A DNA stretch of 16,751 nt, taken from contig JACDAF010000085.1 of the NCBI GenBank assembly GCA_013695575.1, positions 1-16,751 on the forward strand, in the 5' to 3' direction. The DNA is from Chloroflexota bacterium. GTDB taxonomy: Bacteria > Chloroflexota > Limnocylindria > P2-11E. The first letter of the stretch is position 1. Every line of letters starts with the position of its first letter. The notes under the pieces were generated by a model. The model was not told the origin of the DNA, ran no database searches, and saw only the letters and a list, made by a program, of their open reading frames with translations. Below are positions 1 to 6,333 of this stretch, in pieces. A program made the translations under genes and the position numbers.

Positions 1-1
1 T

Positions 2-100
2 CCCGATTCCCTCGTCGTCTACGTTCACATCCACACTCACCGGGCTCCGCGCATCGAGGACCGCGTAAGTGCGGAAGCACTTGCCGTCATTGGCATTATC
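2..100 (-). other. Open start-less minus-strand frame running off the left edge (possible gene fragment)
   Basis: Reading the minus strand from about position 100 towards position 1 gives an open frame with residues such as NDGKCFRTYAVLDARSPV followed by an acidic, Val/Asp-rich stretch, and it leaves the window without a stop. The frame stays open upstream to about position 200 but has no ATG or GTG, and that upstream part is low-complexity Arg/Gly/Ser sequence. It may therefore be the interior of a broken gene or simply a stop-free stretch in GC-rich DNA. The opposite strand is also open here (plus frame 2, stop at 344-346), and its third-position GC is only slightly lower, so base composition does not settle the strand. 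I recognise no family. Confidence 0.2.
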
Positions 101-101
101 A

Positions 102-131
102 CCGGACCGAGCCGGGCCGGACCGGACCGGA
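102..131. repeat. Short 5-bp tandem repeat (CCGGA-type, six units)
   Basis: Six consecutive 5-bp units read CCGGA, CCGAG, CCGGG, CCGGA, CCGGA, CCGGA. The block lies between the edge frame and the DinB fragment, and no recognisable coding sequence crosses it. A simple repeat here fits slippage or a rearrangement junction in a non-functional stretch. Confidence 0.6.
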
Positions 132-199
132 CGAGCCTCCGCCTCTCGCGACGCCCCGTGTGCGGAACTCCATTTGGACCGCCGGGTCTCGACGTTGGC

Positions 200-375
200 T
201 GCCCCTCGGGCTCGTCAACAAAGGGCGTCGTTTCCGCGCCGGGCTCACCCACAACGTGGCACACCCAGTACACCCATGCGCCGGCGGTGTGGCCCACGGT
301 CGCCCAGATCGGCCACAGGTCGGCCGACGGGCGAATGGCGAGCTGAGCATCGGTCATGGCCAGGCGAAGGGACCG
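200..375 (-). pseudogene. Fragment of a DinB-family protein gene
   Basis: The minus strand encodes about 50 residues that look like the conserved front half of a DinB-superfamily protein (four-helix-bundle, metal-dependent thiol-transferase-like fold). The stretch reads MTDAQLAIRPSADLWPIW, then a GHTAGAWVYW segment, then CHVVGEPGAETTPF. The GHTAG histidine and the YW(V/L)CHV segment are hallmarks of the subgroup. Full family members are about 150-180 residues, but here the resemblance stops after the PFVDEPEG segment near position 200. Before the first recognisable residue the frame has only about 24 unrelated residues. There is no usable gene around it, so this is a relic, inverted relative to the adjoining LAGLIDADG fragment. 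Family assignment is by recalled motif only. Confidence 0.55.
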
Positions 376-848
376 TGTGTGGGTATGTGCCCCGGCATCG
401 GCGGACCCGGACGGTACAGGTCGCGGCATATCAGGGTGCCCAGGATGGCCCGCCGCTATTGCTGCAGCGATTCCGCGACGCGCTCGGCTGCGGCGGGATC
501 GTCGGTCCGTACCGTGGCCGTCTCTTCCACTGGACCACGAAGCGCATCGATTCCGTCGAGGCGACGTGCCTGGCCCTCTGGGCGGATCTCAGCCCGGAAC
601 GGCGCGAGCAATTCGCAAGGGCATTCGGTGGAAGCGAACGGTGGGAGCAGTTCGGTCGAGGCCTTGCTGCGCACTTTTCGCGAGGTAACTCGCGCATGCG
701 CGAGCTCGCCTGGGCGGCCGGTCTTTTCGACGCGGAGGGCTCGATCAGCAGATCGCGTTACCCCCGGCTCGAGCTCGCGCAGGCGTCGCAGATGGGTCAG
801 CCTCACAGATCGGCGATGTGGCACTCCGCGGCGCAGACGCACCGTTAG
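360..848 (+). pseudogene. LAGLIDADG homing endonuclease remnant (chimeric, truncated)
   Basis: The plus frame from about 360 to the TAG at 846-848 carries parts of a two-motif LAGLIDADG protein. It opens with GEGTVCGYVP, which resembles the acidic end of a first LAGLIDADG helix (GLxDGEGS). The usual body follows: LLLQRFRDALGCGGIVGPY, an LFHW strand, then a helical segment ending LSPERREQFARAFG. A clear second motif, LAWAAGLFDAEGSIS, lies at 705-746 with its Asp and Glu in place. The 69-848 frame is open, but its first ~95 codons are antisense to the DinB fragment and unlike any endonuclease. After the second motif only ~30 residues remain, where 80 or more would be expected. The first helix and most of the second half-domain are therefore missing, and the gene is very probably dead. 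Intact relatives cleave DNA at long asymmetric sites. Confidence 0.6.
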
Positions 849-866
849 TGGCGCTCCTGCGTTGAG

Positions 867-2093
867 CTAGTCCCCGAGCGGGCGCAGCACCAGCCCGGCG
901 GGGACCTTCGGGTAGAAGTAGGTCGTCTTCTCGGGCAGCCGTTGCCAGGCATCCGCGACGCGCTGGAGGTCGCGCGCGCTCACCGGGGCCACCAGGATCG
1001 CGTCGGTGTCTCCACCGCTCGCGGCCTCGATCGCCCGGTCCGTGTCGTGCTCGTAGCTCACCTTCGCGCCGGCCTGACGAGCCGGGTCGAGGACGAGCTC
1101 CGCATGCGCGACAGGGAGACCGCGCCACACCTCCGGCAGCTCCTCCACCGCCTCCGCCCGCACGCGAAGCGCGTGGTGCTTTCCCGCGCGGACGAGGACG
1201 ACGCTGTTCCGCACGAGGTCGGTGCCCGTGCTCTCGATCGGACTGACCTCGAACGCGCGCGCGATCGCCGCGTCGATCACGGCGCGCCCGCCGCGAAGCA
1301 GCCGGTGGGTCGGCAGGATCCGGAGCCCCGGATCGTCCAGCGCGCAGAGGTAGGTGAGGATGTAGTTCGGCGTGTCCAGGTCGAGCTCGATGCGCTTCGC
1401 GTCTTGCTCCTCTCTGAGGTACGTGAGCGCGGTCTCGTAGCGGTGATGCCCGTCAGCGATGTACACGCGCTCGTCGCGGAGCATCCCACTCAGCTTGCGC
1501 ACGGCGCCCGGGTCATCCAGCGCCCACACGAGGTGCCGTTCGGCACCAAGGCGGGCGTCGGCCACCAGGCGCGCCGGTCCGTGCGCCATCCAGCGCTCGA
1601 GCGACGTGGCGAGCTCGCCGCCACGGTCGGCGACCATGCCGAACACCGGGCTCGTGTTGGTGCGCGTGGCGCGAAGGAGCTCGAGGCGGTCCGCCTTCGC
1701 CGTCGGGAACGTGCGCTCATGCGGGCGGACGATGCCGCGGCCTTCCTGGTAGAGCCGCAGTGCCACGAACACCCCGCGGCGACGCACGCGCTTGCCGTCG
1801 AGCTCGAAATAGTGATCTGACAGGTAGAACGAGCGTGTCGGGTCGTGGCGCAGCACGCCTCGCGCGGTCCAATCGGCGAGCGCGCGCTTCGCGCGGGCGT
1901 AGCGGTCCCCTTCGCTATCCGCGGGCTCGTCCTTGCCCCATTCGACACGGACGAGGTTGTGCTGGCTCCGTCGGTACAGCTCCTCGCGCAGGTCGTCCGA
2001 GATCACGTCGTACGGCGGGCAGATCACGCCCGCCAGTGGACCGGACTTCGCTTCGTCATAGCGAAGTCCATGGAACGGGGTCACCTCTGCCAC
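867..2093 (-). CDS. DUF1015 family protein
   Basis: This 408-residue protein matches the DUF1015 family along its whole length, and family members are usually about 400-420 residues. The N-terminus has PFHGLRYD and a GVICPPYDVIS segment, followed by a TRSFYLSDHYF strand and the family's hallmark DGHHRYET at residues 214-221. The C-terminus ends in a KTTYFYPKVPAGLVLRPL segment typical of the family. No biochemical role is established; in other genomes the family is often near amino-acid metabolism genes. The frame is open much further upstream, but those codons are antisense to the neighbouring LOG-like gene. The GTG at 2093 (MAEVTPFHG) is the only start that leaves just the family's own N-terminus. 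A GACAAT box lies 6 nt before it. It diverges from the LOG-like gene across about 30 bp. Confidence 0.85.
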   Translation of the reverse strand: MAEVTPFHGLRYDEAKSGPLAGVICPPYDVISDDLREELYRRSQHNLVRVEWGKDEPADSEGDRYARAKRALADWTARGVLRHDPTRSFYLSDHYFELDGKRVRRRGVFVALRLYQEGRGIVRPHERTFPTAKADRLELLRATRTNTSPVFGMVADRGGELATSLERWMAHGPARLVADARLGAERHLVWALDDPGAVRKLSGMLRDERVYIADGHHRYETALTYLREEQDAKRIELDLDTPNYILTYLCALDDPGLRILPTHRLLRGGRAVIDAAIARAFEVSPIESTGTDLVRNSVVLVRAGKHHALRVRAEAVEELPEVWRGLPVAHAELVLDPARQAGAKVSYEHDTDRAIEAASGGDTDAILVAPVSARDLQRVADAWQRLPEKTTYFYPKVPAGLVLRPLGD

Positions 2094-2123
2094 GACCGCA
2101 TTGTCTGCGATAGCCTCGCGCCA
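2094..2123. promoter_or_regulatory. Compact divergent promoter between the DUF1015 and LOG-like genes
   Basis: Only 30 bp separate the two proposed GTG starts. On the plus strand TAGCCT (2111-2116) sits 7 nt before the GTG at 2124. On the minus strand GACAAT (2105 to 2100) sits 6 nt before the GTG at 2093. Neither gene has a Shine-Dalgarno sequence here. The arrangement fits two head-to-head -10 elements giving leaderless mRNAs. No clear -35 hexamer is visible on either side. Confidence 0.4.
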
Positions 2124-2693
2124 GTGCCCAGACCGCTCCTCATCACGGTCATCGGCAAGAGCGCGCGCGACCCTCGCGATCCGGTGCCGCCGCACGTGGT
2201 CGCAGCGGCGGAAGATGTCGGCCGGCTCATCGCGGCGGCCGGCGCGGTCGTCGTGAGCGGCGGCCTCTCTGGCGTCATGGAGGCGGTGAGCCGCGGCGCG
2301 AAGAACGCGGGTGGGCTCGTCGTCGGCATCCTGCCCGGCTTCGACAAGCGCGACGCGAACGACTACGTGGATATCGCGATCACCACAGGCATGGGGTGGA
2401 TGCGCAACACGCTCAACGTTCGCGCGGGAGACGCGGTGATCATGATCAGCGGCGGCGTCGGGACGCTGAACGAGCTGACCGCGGCGTATGAGGACAAGCC
2501 GACCGTTGTGCTCGAGGGCACGGGCGGCTGGTCCGACCGCATCCGCGACATCGCCTATGGCGGTGTGCATCTCGACGAAGCCGGGCACGCGACGCTGCAC
2601 TTCGCGCGCTCGCCCGAGGAAGCGGTGAGGCTCGCGCTCAGGCTCGCCCGCGGCGATGTGCCGAGCGACTCGCCGGATCGGCCGTCTGACTAG
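2124..2693 (+). CDS. TIGR00725-type LOG family protein (SLOG Rossmann fold)
   Basis: This 189-residue protein has the LOG/lysine-decarboxylase-like Rossmann fold. LLITVIGKSARD forms the first strand and nucleotide-binding loop. VVSGGLSGVMEAVSRGA follows, then GGLVVGILPG, and the family signature SGGVGTLNE at residues 109-117, which corresponds to the PGGxGTxxE motif of LOG enzymes. The nearest family is TIGR00725, whose members have no proven substrate; true LOG enzymes are cytokinin-riboside-monophosphate phosphoribohydrolases. The first residue of the signature is Ser rather than Pro, so classical LOG chemistry should not be assumed. The start is the GTG at 2124, just before the first strand. 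An in-frame ATG at 2070 would overlap the divergent gene by 24 bp. Its TAG overlaps the stop of the converging amidase gene within CTAG. Confidence 0.85.
   Translation: MPRPLLITVIGKSARDPRDPVPPHVVAAAEDVGRLIAAAGAVVVSGGLSGVMEAVSRGAKNAGGLVVGILPGFDKRDANDYVDIAITTGMGWMRNTLNVRAGDAVIMISGGVGTLNELTAAYEDKPTVVLEGTGGWSDRIRDIAYGGVHLDEAGHATLHFARSPEEAVRLALRLARGDVPSDSPDRPSD
2690..2693. other. Shared CTAG stop palindrome of two convergent genes
   Basis: The plus-strand LOG-like gene stops with TAG at 2691-2693 and the minus-strand amidase gene stops with TAG at 2692-2690. The four bases CTAG serve both, leaving no intergenic space. No terminator hairpin was seen around it. Confidence 0.85.
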
Positions 2694-3991
2694 GGAACGC
2701 TCTCGGCGCGCCAGCCGATCCGCGCCTCGACCCACGCTGCGGCGACGATGACCCGCCGGTCGTCGCCCGGCGCGCCCACGAGCTGCAGCCCGAGTGGCAG
2801 TCCGTGCGGCCCGCGCCCGGTGGGGATCGTCACCGCGGGCGCGCCGAGCAGGGTCCACCGCGAGCAGAAGCGTGGGCTGCCCGTCGTCTCGCGCGACGGC
2901 GCCTCACCCACCGCGGGCGGCGTGAGGATCGCGTCGTAGGGCGCCACCCAGCGTGTGTACTCGGCGATGAGCCGGTCGCGCTGGGCGAGTGCCGCCCGGT
3001 AATCCCTCTCGGGTACGGCCGCGCCGCGGGCGAACAGCTCGAGGGCGACGGCACTCACCTGCGCCTCGTGGCCGGCGATGGCAAGCGCGACCGTTCGCGC
3101 GGACTCGTAGGCCATGATCGTCTGCAGGATCGCCGGCCCGTCGTCGAGGCCATCTGGCGGATCCGGCCATTCCACGGGACCGCCGAGCGTGGCGATGCGG
3201 TCCACATCGGCCTGGAACCGCGCGCGCATCGCGTGCTCCGCATCCTCCCACTCGGACGTACGGAGCGCCGCGAATCGCGGGACGGCGTCAGACGGCGCCC
3301 ACCAGTCCGTGAGCGGCTCCGCGCACATCGCGGCCAGCAGCCACGCGCACCCTTCGACCGTACGCGCGAGCGCGCCCGGGTGGTCGAGCGTCGGCGCGAA
3401 CGGGAACACGCCGTCCACAGGTACGCGATCATGCGAGGGCTTCAGGCCGGTGATCCCGCAGTACGCGGCGGGACGGATGATCGAGCCGTTGGTCTGCGTT
3501 CCGACGGCCGCGGGGACGATGCCGGCAGCCACCGCCGCGGCGGAGCCCATCGATGAGCCTCCGGGCGTCCGCGACGCGTCGTGCGGGTTCGTGGTCGGTC
3601 CTGGGTGGTAGTACGCGAGCTCGGCGGTGATCGTCTTGCCGAGCACGATCGCGCCCGCGTGCTGCAGGTTCGCGACGAGCGCCGCATCACGCTCCGCTAC
3701 CCGTCCCGCGAACACCGCGCTGCCGCGCTCGGCGGGCAGGCCGGCCACGTCGACGATGTCCTTCACGCCGATCGGAACGCCGTGCAGCGGACCGATCTGC
3801 CCGCGAGCTGCTGAGCTCCGGTCGGCGTCGTCCGCGAGACGGAGCGCGCGATCCGCATCGAGCCAAGCGAACGCGTGCAGCGTCGGCTGGGTCTCCTCGT
3901 AACGTCGAAGCGCGGCCTCGACGAGCGCTCGGCTCGTGGTGAGTCCACGCGCTAGCGCGCGGGCGGCCGCGGGAAGATCGGTCAGGAACAT
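2690..3991 (-). CDS. Amidase signature family hydrolase
   Basis: This 433-residue enzyme of the amidase signature family hydrolyses a C-N amide bond with a Ser-cis-Ser-Lys triad. The triad is visible: Lys77 in GVPIGVKDIVD, the cis-Ser in PGGSSMGSAAAVAAG (Ser146/147), and the nucleophile Ser170 in GTQTNGSIIRPAA. The NGS variant, in place of GGS, is common in bacterial amidases annotated as broad-specificity hydrolases. The C-terminus has the usual YDAILTPPAVGEAP and GAPAVTIPTG segments. It is not a GatA: no gatB or gatC is nearby, and the C-terminus is of the general amidase type. The physiological substrate cannot be told. The ATG at 3991 lies inside the end of the upstream GNAT gene (10-nt overlap), so the two are probably co-transcribed and translationally coupled. 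The longer open frame upstream is a shadow of the GNAT gene. Confidence 0.9.
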   Translation of the reverse strand: MFLTDLPAAARALARGLTTSRALVEAALRRYEETQPTLHAFAWLDADRALRLADDADRSSAARGQIGPLHGVPIGVKDIVDVAGLPAERGSAVFAGRVAERDAALVANLQHAGAIVLGKTITAELAYYHPGPTTNPHDASRTPGGSSMGSAAAVAAGIVPAAVGTQTNGSIIRPAAYCGITGLKPSHDRVPVDGVFPFAPTLDHPGALARTVEGCAWLLAAMCAEPLTDWWAPSDAVPRFAALRTSEWEDAEHAMRARFQADVDRIATLGGPVEWPDPPDGLDDGPAILQTIMAYESARTVALAIAGHEAQVSAVALELFARGAAVPERDYRAALAQRDRLIAEYTRWVAPYDAILTPPAVGEAPSRETTGSPRFCSRWTLLGAPAVTIPTGRGPHGLPLGLQLVGAPGDDRRVIVAAAWVEARIGWRAESVP

Positions 3992-4623
3992 TCGGCTCGC
4001 ATGGTGTACCGCCGTACCCAGCCCTTCGGGAGATCGCGGCGCGGCCGCGCCACCACCCTGTATCCCGCTCGTCGGAACTGCGCGACGCTGCCGAAGAACG
4101 CGGTGCTGTCGTCGACGCGTGCCCCGGAAGCGCGCGGATAGCCTTCGATCGCCGGCGCGCCGTGCTTGCCGGCGTACTCGACCGCCGCCTGCAGCAGTGC
4201 GACTGTGATCCCCCGTCCGCGGTACTGCTTGTGGACGAAGAAGCACGGCACGACCCAGACCGGGACATCGTCGACGCGCGGCGACGTGCGAGAGCGATCG
4301 ATCCGGTGCATCTCGGTCCGCGGGCCTAGCGAGAGGAAGCCGACGGGCTGCGAGTCGAGGTAGGCCAGCAGGCCCGGCGCGCGCCGGCGCGCCGCAAGCT
4401 TTCGCAGGAGCTCCCGGTTCGTTGCGGCCGTCGACGGCGGCGGGCGCCGCCCGCCCCGAGTGGCCCTCGGGGCGAGCTTGGCCTGGAGCACGCGGCGCTC
4501 CCTGGTGTCGTAACGCGGCCAGATGTCCCAGCACCACCGCATGATCGAGTCGGTCAAGAAGAGCTGCTCCACGTCCCGGAAGCGCGAGGCCGTGATCGGC
4601 CGTACGAGGATCTCGCCGGGCAT
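3982..4623 (-). CDS. GNAT family N-acetyltransferase
   Basis: This 213-residue protein has the GNAT fold, which moves an acetyl group from acetyl-CoA to an amine. The clearest element is the acetyl-CoA pyrophosphate-binding motif QYRGRGI (about residues 133-139). It follows the strand VWVVPCFFVHK and precedes the helix VALLQAAVEYAGKHG. Before this, PGLLAYLDSQPVGFLSLGPR forms the usual central strands. The C-terminal FFGSVAQFRRAGYRVVAR is the typical end of the domain. Between the N-terminal helices and the core lies a basic, Pro-rich insertion (about residues 48-70, including TRGGRRPPPS) that I do not recall from the family. The ATG at 4623 is chosen because a TAGCCT box lies 7 nt before it; a GTG two codons upstream would sit on top of that box. 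The acceptor is unknown. The amidase gene follows with a 10-nt overlap. Confidence 0.8.
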   Translation of the reverse strand: MPGEILVRPITASRFRDVEQLFLTDSIMRWCWDIWPRYDTRERRVLQAKLAPRATRGGRRPPPSTAATNRELLRKLAARRRAPGLLAYLDSQPVGFLSLGPRTEMHRIDRSRTSPRVDDVPVWVVPCFFVHKQYRGRGITVALLQAAVEYAGKHGAPAIEGYPRASGARVDDSTAFFGSVAQFRRAGYRVVARPRRDLPKGWVRRYTMRAECS

Positions 4624-4630
4624 GCTCACA

Positions 4631-4636
4631 AGGCTA
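4631..4636 (-). promoter_or_regulatory. Putative -10 box of the GNAT-amidase operon (leaderless)
   Basis: TAGCCT on the minus strand lies 7 nt before the ATG at 4623, the same hexamer and spacing as at the LOG-like gene. No Shine-Dalgarno sequence is present between the box and the start. Confidence 0.35.
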
Positions 4637-4678
4637 CGCTTGCCGGGCGTGTACGCTCCGCCCGTCCGCTACGCCGGC

Positions 4679-4687
4679 GGAGGAAGG
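4679..4687 (+). promoter_or_regulatory. Strong Shine-Dalgarno site of the small membrane protein
   Basis: GGAGGAAGG lies 7 nt before the ATG at 4695. It decides this start over the in-frame ATG at 4731. It also contrasts with the starts of neighbouring transcription units, which lack such a site. Confidence 0.8.
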
Positions 4688-4694
4688 AAGCGCC

Positions 4695-5165
4695 ATGATC
4701 GATCGGAAGACGCTGCTGGAGCCGCCGTTCATGGCGGATCCGCCCGTGAAGCTCAACATCCCTGCGAAGACGCTCGGTCTCATCCTCGCGATCCTCGGCG
4801 GCATCGCGGCGCTGTTCGGCTTGCTCGCCATCCTCGCGCTGCTTGGCCTGAGTGCGGTCGCCGCCGCGTTCGGTGGCATCTTCATCCTCGCCATCATCGG
4901 CCTGATCATCAGCGAGATCGGGACGATCGTCGGCGCCTGGGGCGGCTGGCAGATGTTCCAGGGAAAGGTGGAGGGCAAAGTGCTCGCGATCTACGGCCTC
5001 CTTATCAATGTCGCGGGCAGCCTCTTCGCGGCGATCGGCGGCACCGGCGGCTTGATCGGCTGGGTCTTCGGCGCCCTGGTCAGCTTCGTCATCTACTACC
5101 TCATCGTGATCAGCCGCTTCCCCGACGACCCCGCACCCGTGGACTCGAGCACCGCGGCCGTCTGA
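4695..5165 (+). CDS. Small four-helix integral membrane protein of unknown function
   Basis: This 156-residue protein is mostly hydrophobic. A short polar N-terminus (residues 1-25) is followed by about four membrane segments, near 26-51, 55-83, 95-115 and 118-140, rich in Ala, Gly, Ile and Leu. A short acidic, Pro/Ser-rich tail (PDDPAPVDSSTAAV) ends the protein. The loop GGWQMFQGKVEGKVLAIYG between segments 2 and 3 is the most polar central part. There is no signal peptide, no catalytic motif and no family I recognise; it could be a small membrane scaffold or a DUF-type protein. The start is fixed by an excellent Shine-Dalgarno sequence. It forms its own transcription unit, diverging from the GNAT-amidase operon and ending at a hairpin before the convergent mrfB. 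Confidence 0.75.
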   Translation: MIDRKTLLEPPFMADPPVKLNIPAKTLGLILAILGGIAALFGLLAILALLGLSAVAAAFGGIFILAIIGLIISEIGTIVGAWGGWQMFQGKVEGKVLAIYGLLINVAGSLFAAIGGTGGLIGWVFGALVSFVIYYLIVISRFPDDPAPVDSSTAAV

Positions 5166-5176
5166 CAGCGTCAGGC

Positions 5177-5208
5177 TACGGCGGCTGCTCCACTCGAGAG
5201 CCGCCGTA
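5177..5208. terminator. Hairpin between convergent genes, probably a bidirectional terminator
   Basis: The arms TACGGCGGCT (5177-5186) and AGCCGCCGTA (5199-5208) are perfectly complementary over 10 bp around a 12-nt loop, in which three more pairs can form. It fills most of the 52-bp gap between the stop of the membrane protein and the stop of mrfB. No U-tract follows on either strand, so termination would rely on the stem itself or on Rho. Confidence 0.6.
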
Positions 5209-5217
5209 TCACTGCGT

Positions 5218-6333
5218 TCACGTCGCCGTCGTCGCTCGCCGTCGGGCCGCAAGGCGTCCCGACGGTCTCGCTCCCAGGCGGCGAAGCCGCGCTTCGGCGG
5301 ACGCGCGCCAGGTCGGCGTCCCGAGACCAAGCGCGAACAGCGTCTCGACGAGCGAGAGCGCTCGCTCCACCTGTCCGCGCTTTTCGAGCGCTCTCGCGTA
5401 CGGGAGGGCGGCGCGGATGCGGGTCTCGAGATCGCCTTCGACGTACGCGCTCTCGTAGCAGCCGAAGGCGGCCTCGTGCTCCTTGGCGCGATCGAACGCG
5501 CGTGCGAGCGCGAGCGCGGCCGGCGGGTGATCCGGTGCTCGACCGGCGCGTGCGGCCACGACTGCCGAGGCGACGCGGTCCGTCACGCGGATGAGAGACA
5601 CGATGTCGCGCCGGTTGTGCTCAAGGACCGGTCCGATGAGTGTCGGGTCCCGCGCGCGGAGGTAGCGAAAGTAGTGATCCGGGATGAACTCACCGGGGAT
5701 GTCCTCGACGCGCCCGTCGTCGAGGACGGACTCCTCGATCTGGCGCAGGGTCACCGAGCCGAAGCGGCCACGCCACAGGCGGCGGGCGGGGTGCAGCAGA
5801 TCGAGGTGCGACGCGTCGACCGTGATCTCCGCGCGCAGGGCCATGACGAAGCGGGAGCGGAGCAGCGGAAGGTCGAAGCACTTGCCGTTGTAAGAGGCGC
5901 ACGCGCGGAACCGACCCAGCTCCCCCTGCAGCATCCGGACGAACGCCCGCTCGGCACCCAGGTCGTTCAAGAGATGCTGCCGGAGGACGAGCTCGCCATC
6001 CTCGATGTGCGCGGTCCCGAGCAGGAACACATATGTGCCGGTGCCGCCAGACAGGCCGGTGGTCTCGGTGTCCAGGAAGAGGATGTCCTCCCAGCTGCGC
6101 GGGGGGTCGCCGCGAAGGCCGAGGTGCACGAGGACGCCTGGATCGGGCGCGCCGTGACCGACGACCTCGAGACCTAGCGAGCCGATGTCGATCCGGCGTT
6201 CACGCGTTTCAAATGCCGCGAGGCTGATATCCGACCGAGAGGGGGCTTCTCGCAGACCGCTCGCCGCCGGCTTTGGGTCACGGGCGACGATCGCGTCGAG
6301 CTTCGCGCGGAGTGCGGCGAGGTCGGTGGTCAC
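5218..6333 (-). CDS. mrfB: YprB/MrfB-type ribonuclease H-like exonuclease with TPR-like C-terminus
   Basis: This 371-residue protein has the YprB RNase H-like exonuclease domain (about residues 84-250). Acidic residues of the DEDD site are visible: Asp88 and Glu90 in LFLDTETTGLSGGTGTYVF, Asp154 in SYNGKCFDLPLL, and Asp243 in HNRRDIVSL. The DLLHPARRLW segment is typical of the family. The C-terminal ~100 residues are Ala-rich helical repeats (PPAALALARAFDRAKEHEAA onward) that look TPR-like, then a basic tail. In Bacillus subtilis the homologue MrfB acts with the helicase MrfA in repair of mitomycin C damage, independently of UvrABC. Here the GTG at 6333 overlaps the mrfA stop by 4 nt (GTGA), so the two are translationally coupled in the order helicase then nuclease. 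Function is inferred from the pair. Confidence 0.85.
   Translation of the reverse strand: MTTDLAALRAKLDAIVARDPKPAASGLREAPSRSDISLAAFETRERRIDIGSLGLEVVGHGAPDPGVLVHLGLRGDPPRSWEDILFLDTETTGLSGGTGTYVFLLGTAHIEDGELVLRQHLLNDLGAERAFVRMLQGELGRFRACASYNGKCFDLPLLRSRFVMALRAEITVDASHLDLLHPARRLWRGRFGSVTLRQIEESVLDDGRVEDIPGEFIPDHYFRYLRARDPTLIGPVLEHNRRDIVSLIRVTDRVASAVVAARAGRAPDHPPAALALARAFDRAKEHEAAFGCYESAYVEGDLETRIRAALPYARALEKRGQVERALSLVETLFALGLGTPTWRASAEARLRRLGARPSGRLAARRRATTAT

Noticed and set aside
69..848. A single 259-residue plus-strand protein covering the left end
   Set aside because: Its first ~95 residues are antisense to the DinB fragment and only the later part resembles LAGLIDADG proteins, so I treat it as a relic starting near 360.
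942..1820. 292-residue plus-strand frame opposite DUF1015
   Set aside because: Antisense shadow with Arg/Val/Glu-rich low-complexity translation; DUF1015 on the other strand has clear family motifs.
2094..2858. N-terminal extension of the DUF1015 protein up to 2858
   Set aside because: The extra residues are Arg/Ala-rich antisense translation of the LOG-like gene, and DUF1015 proteins start at the VTPFHG segment.
3992..4537. N-terminal extension of the amidase up to 4537
   Set aside because: It is an out-of-frame reading of the GNAT gene; the amidase fold begins at the ATG at 3991.
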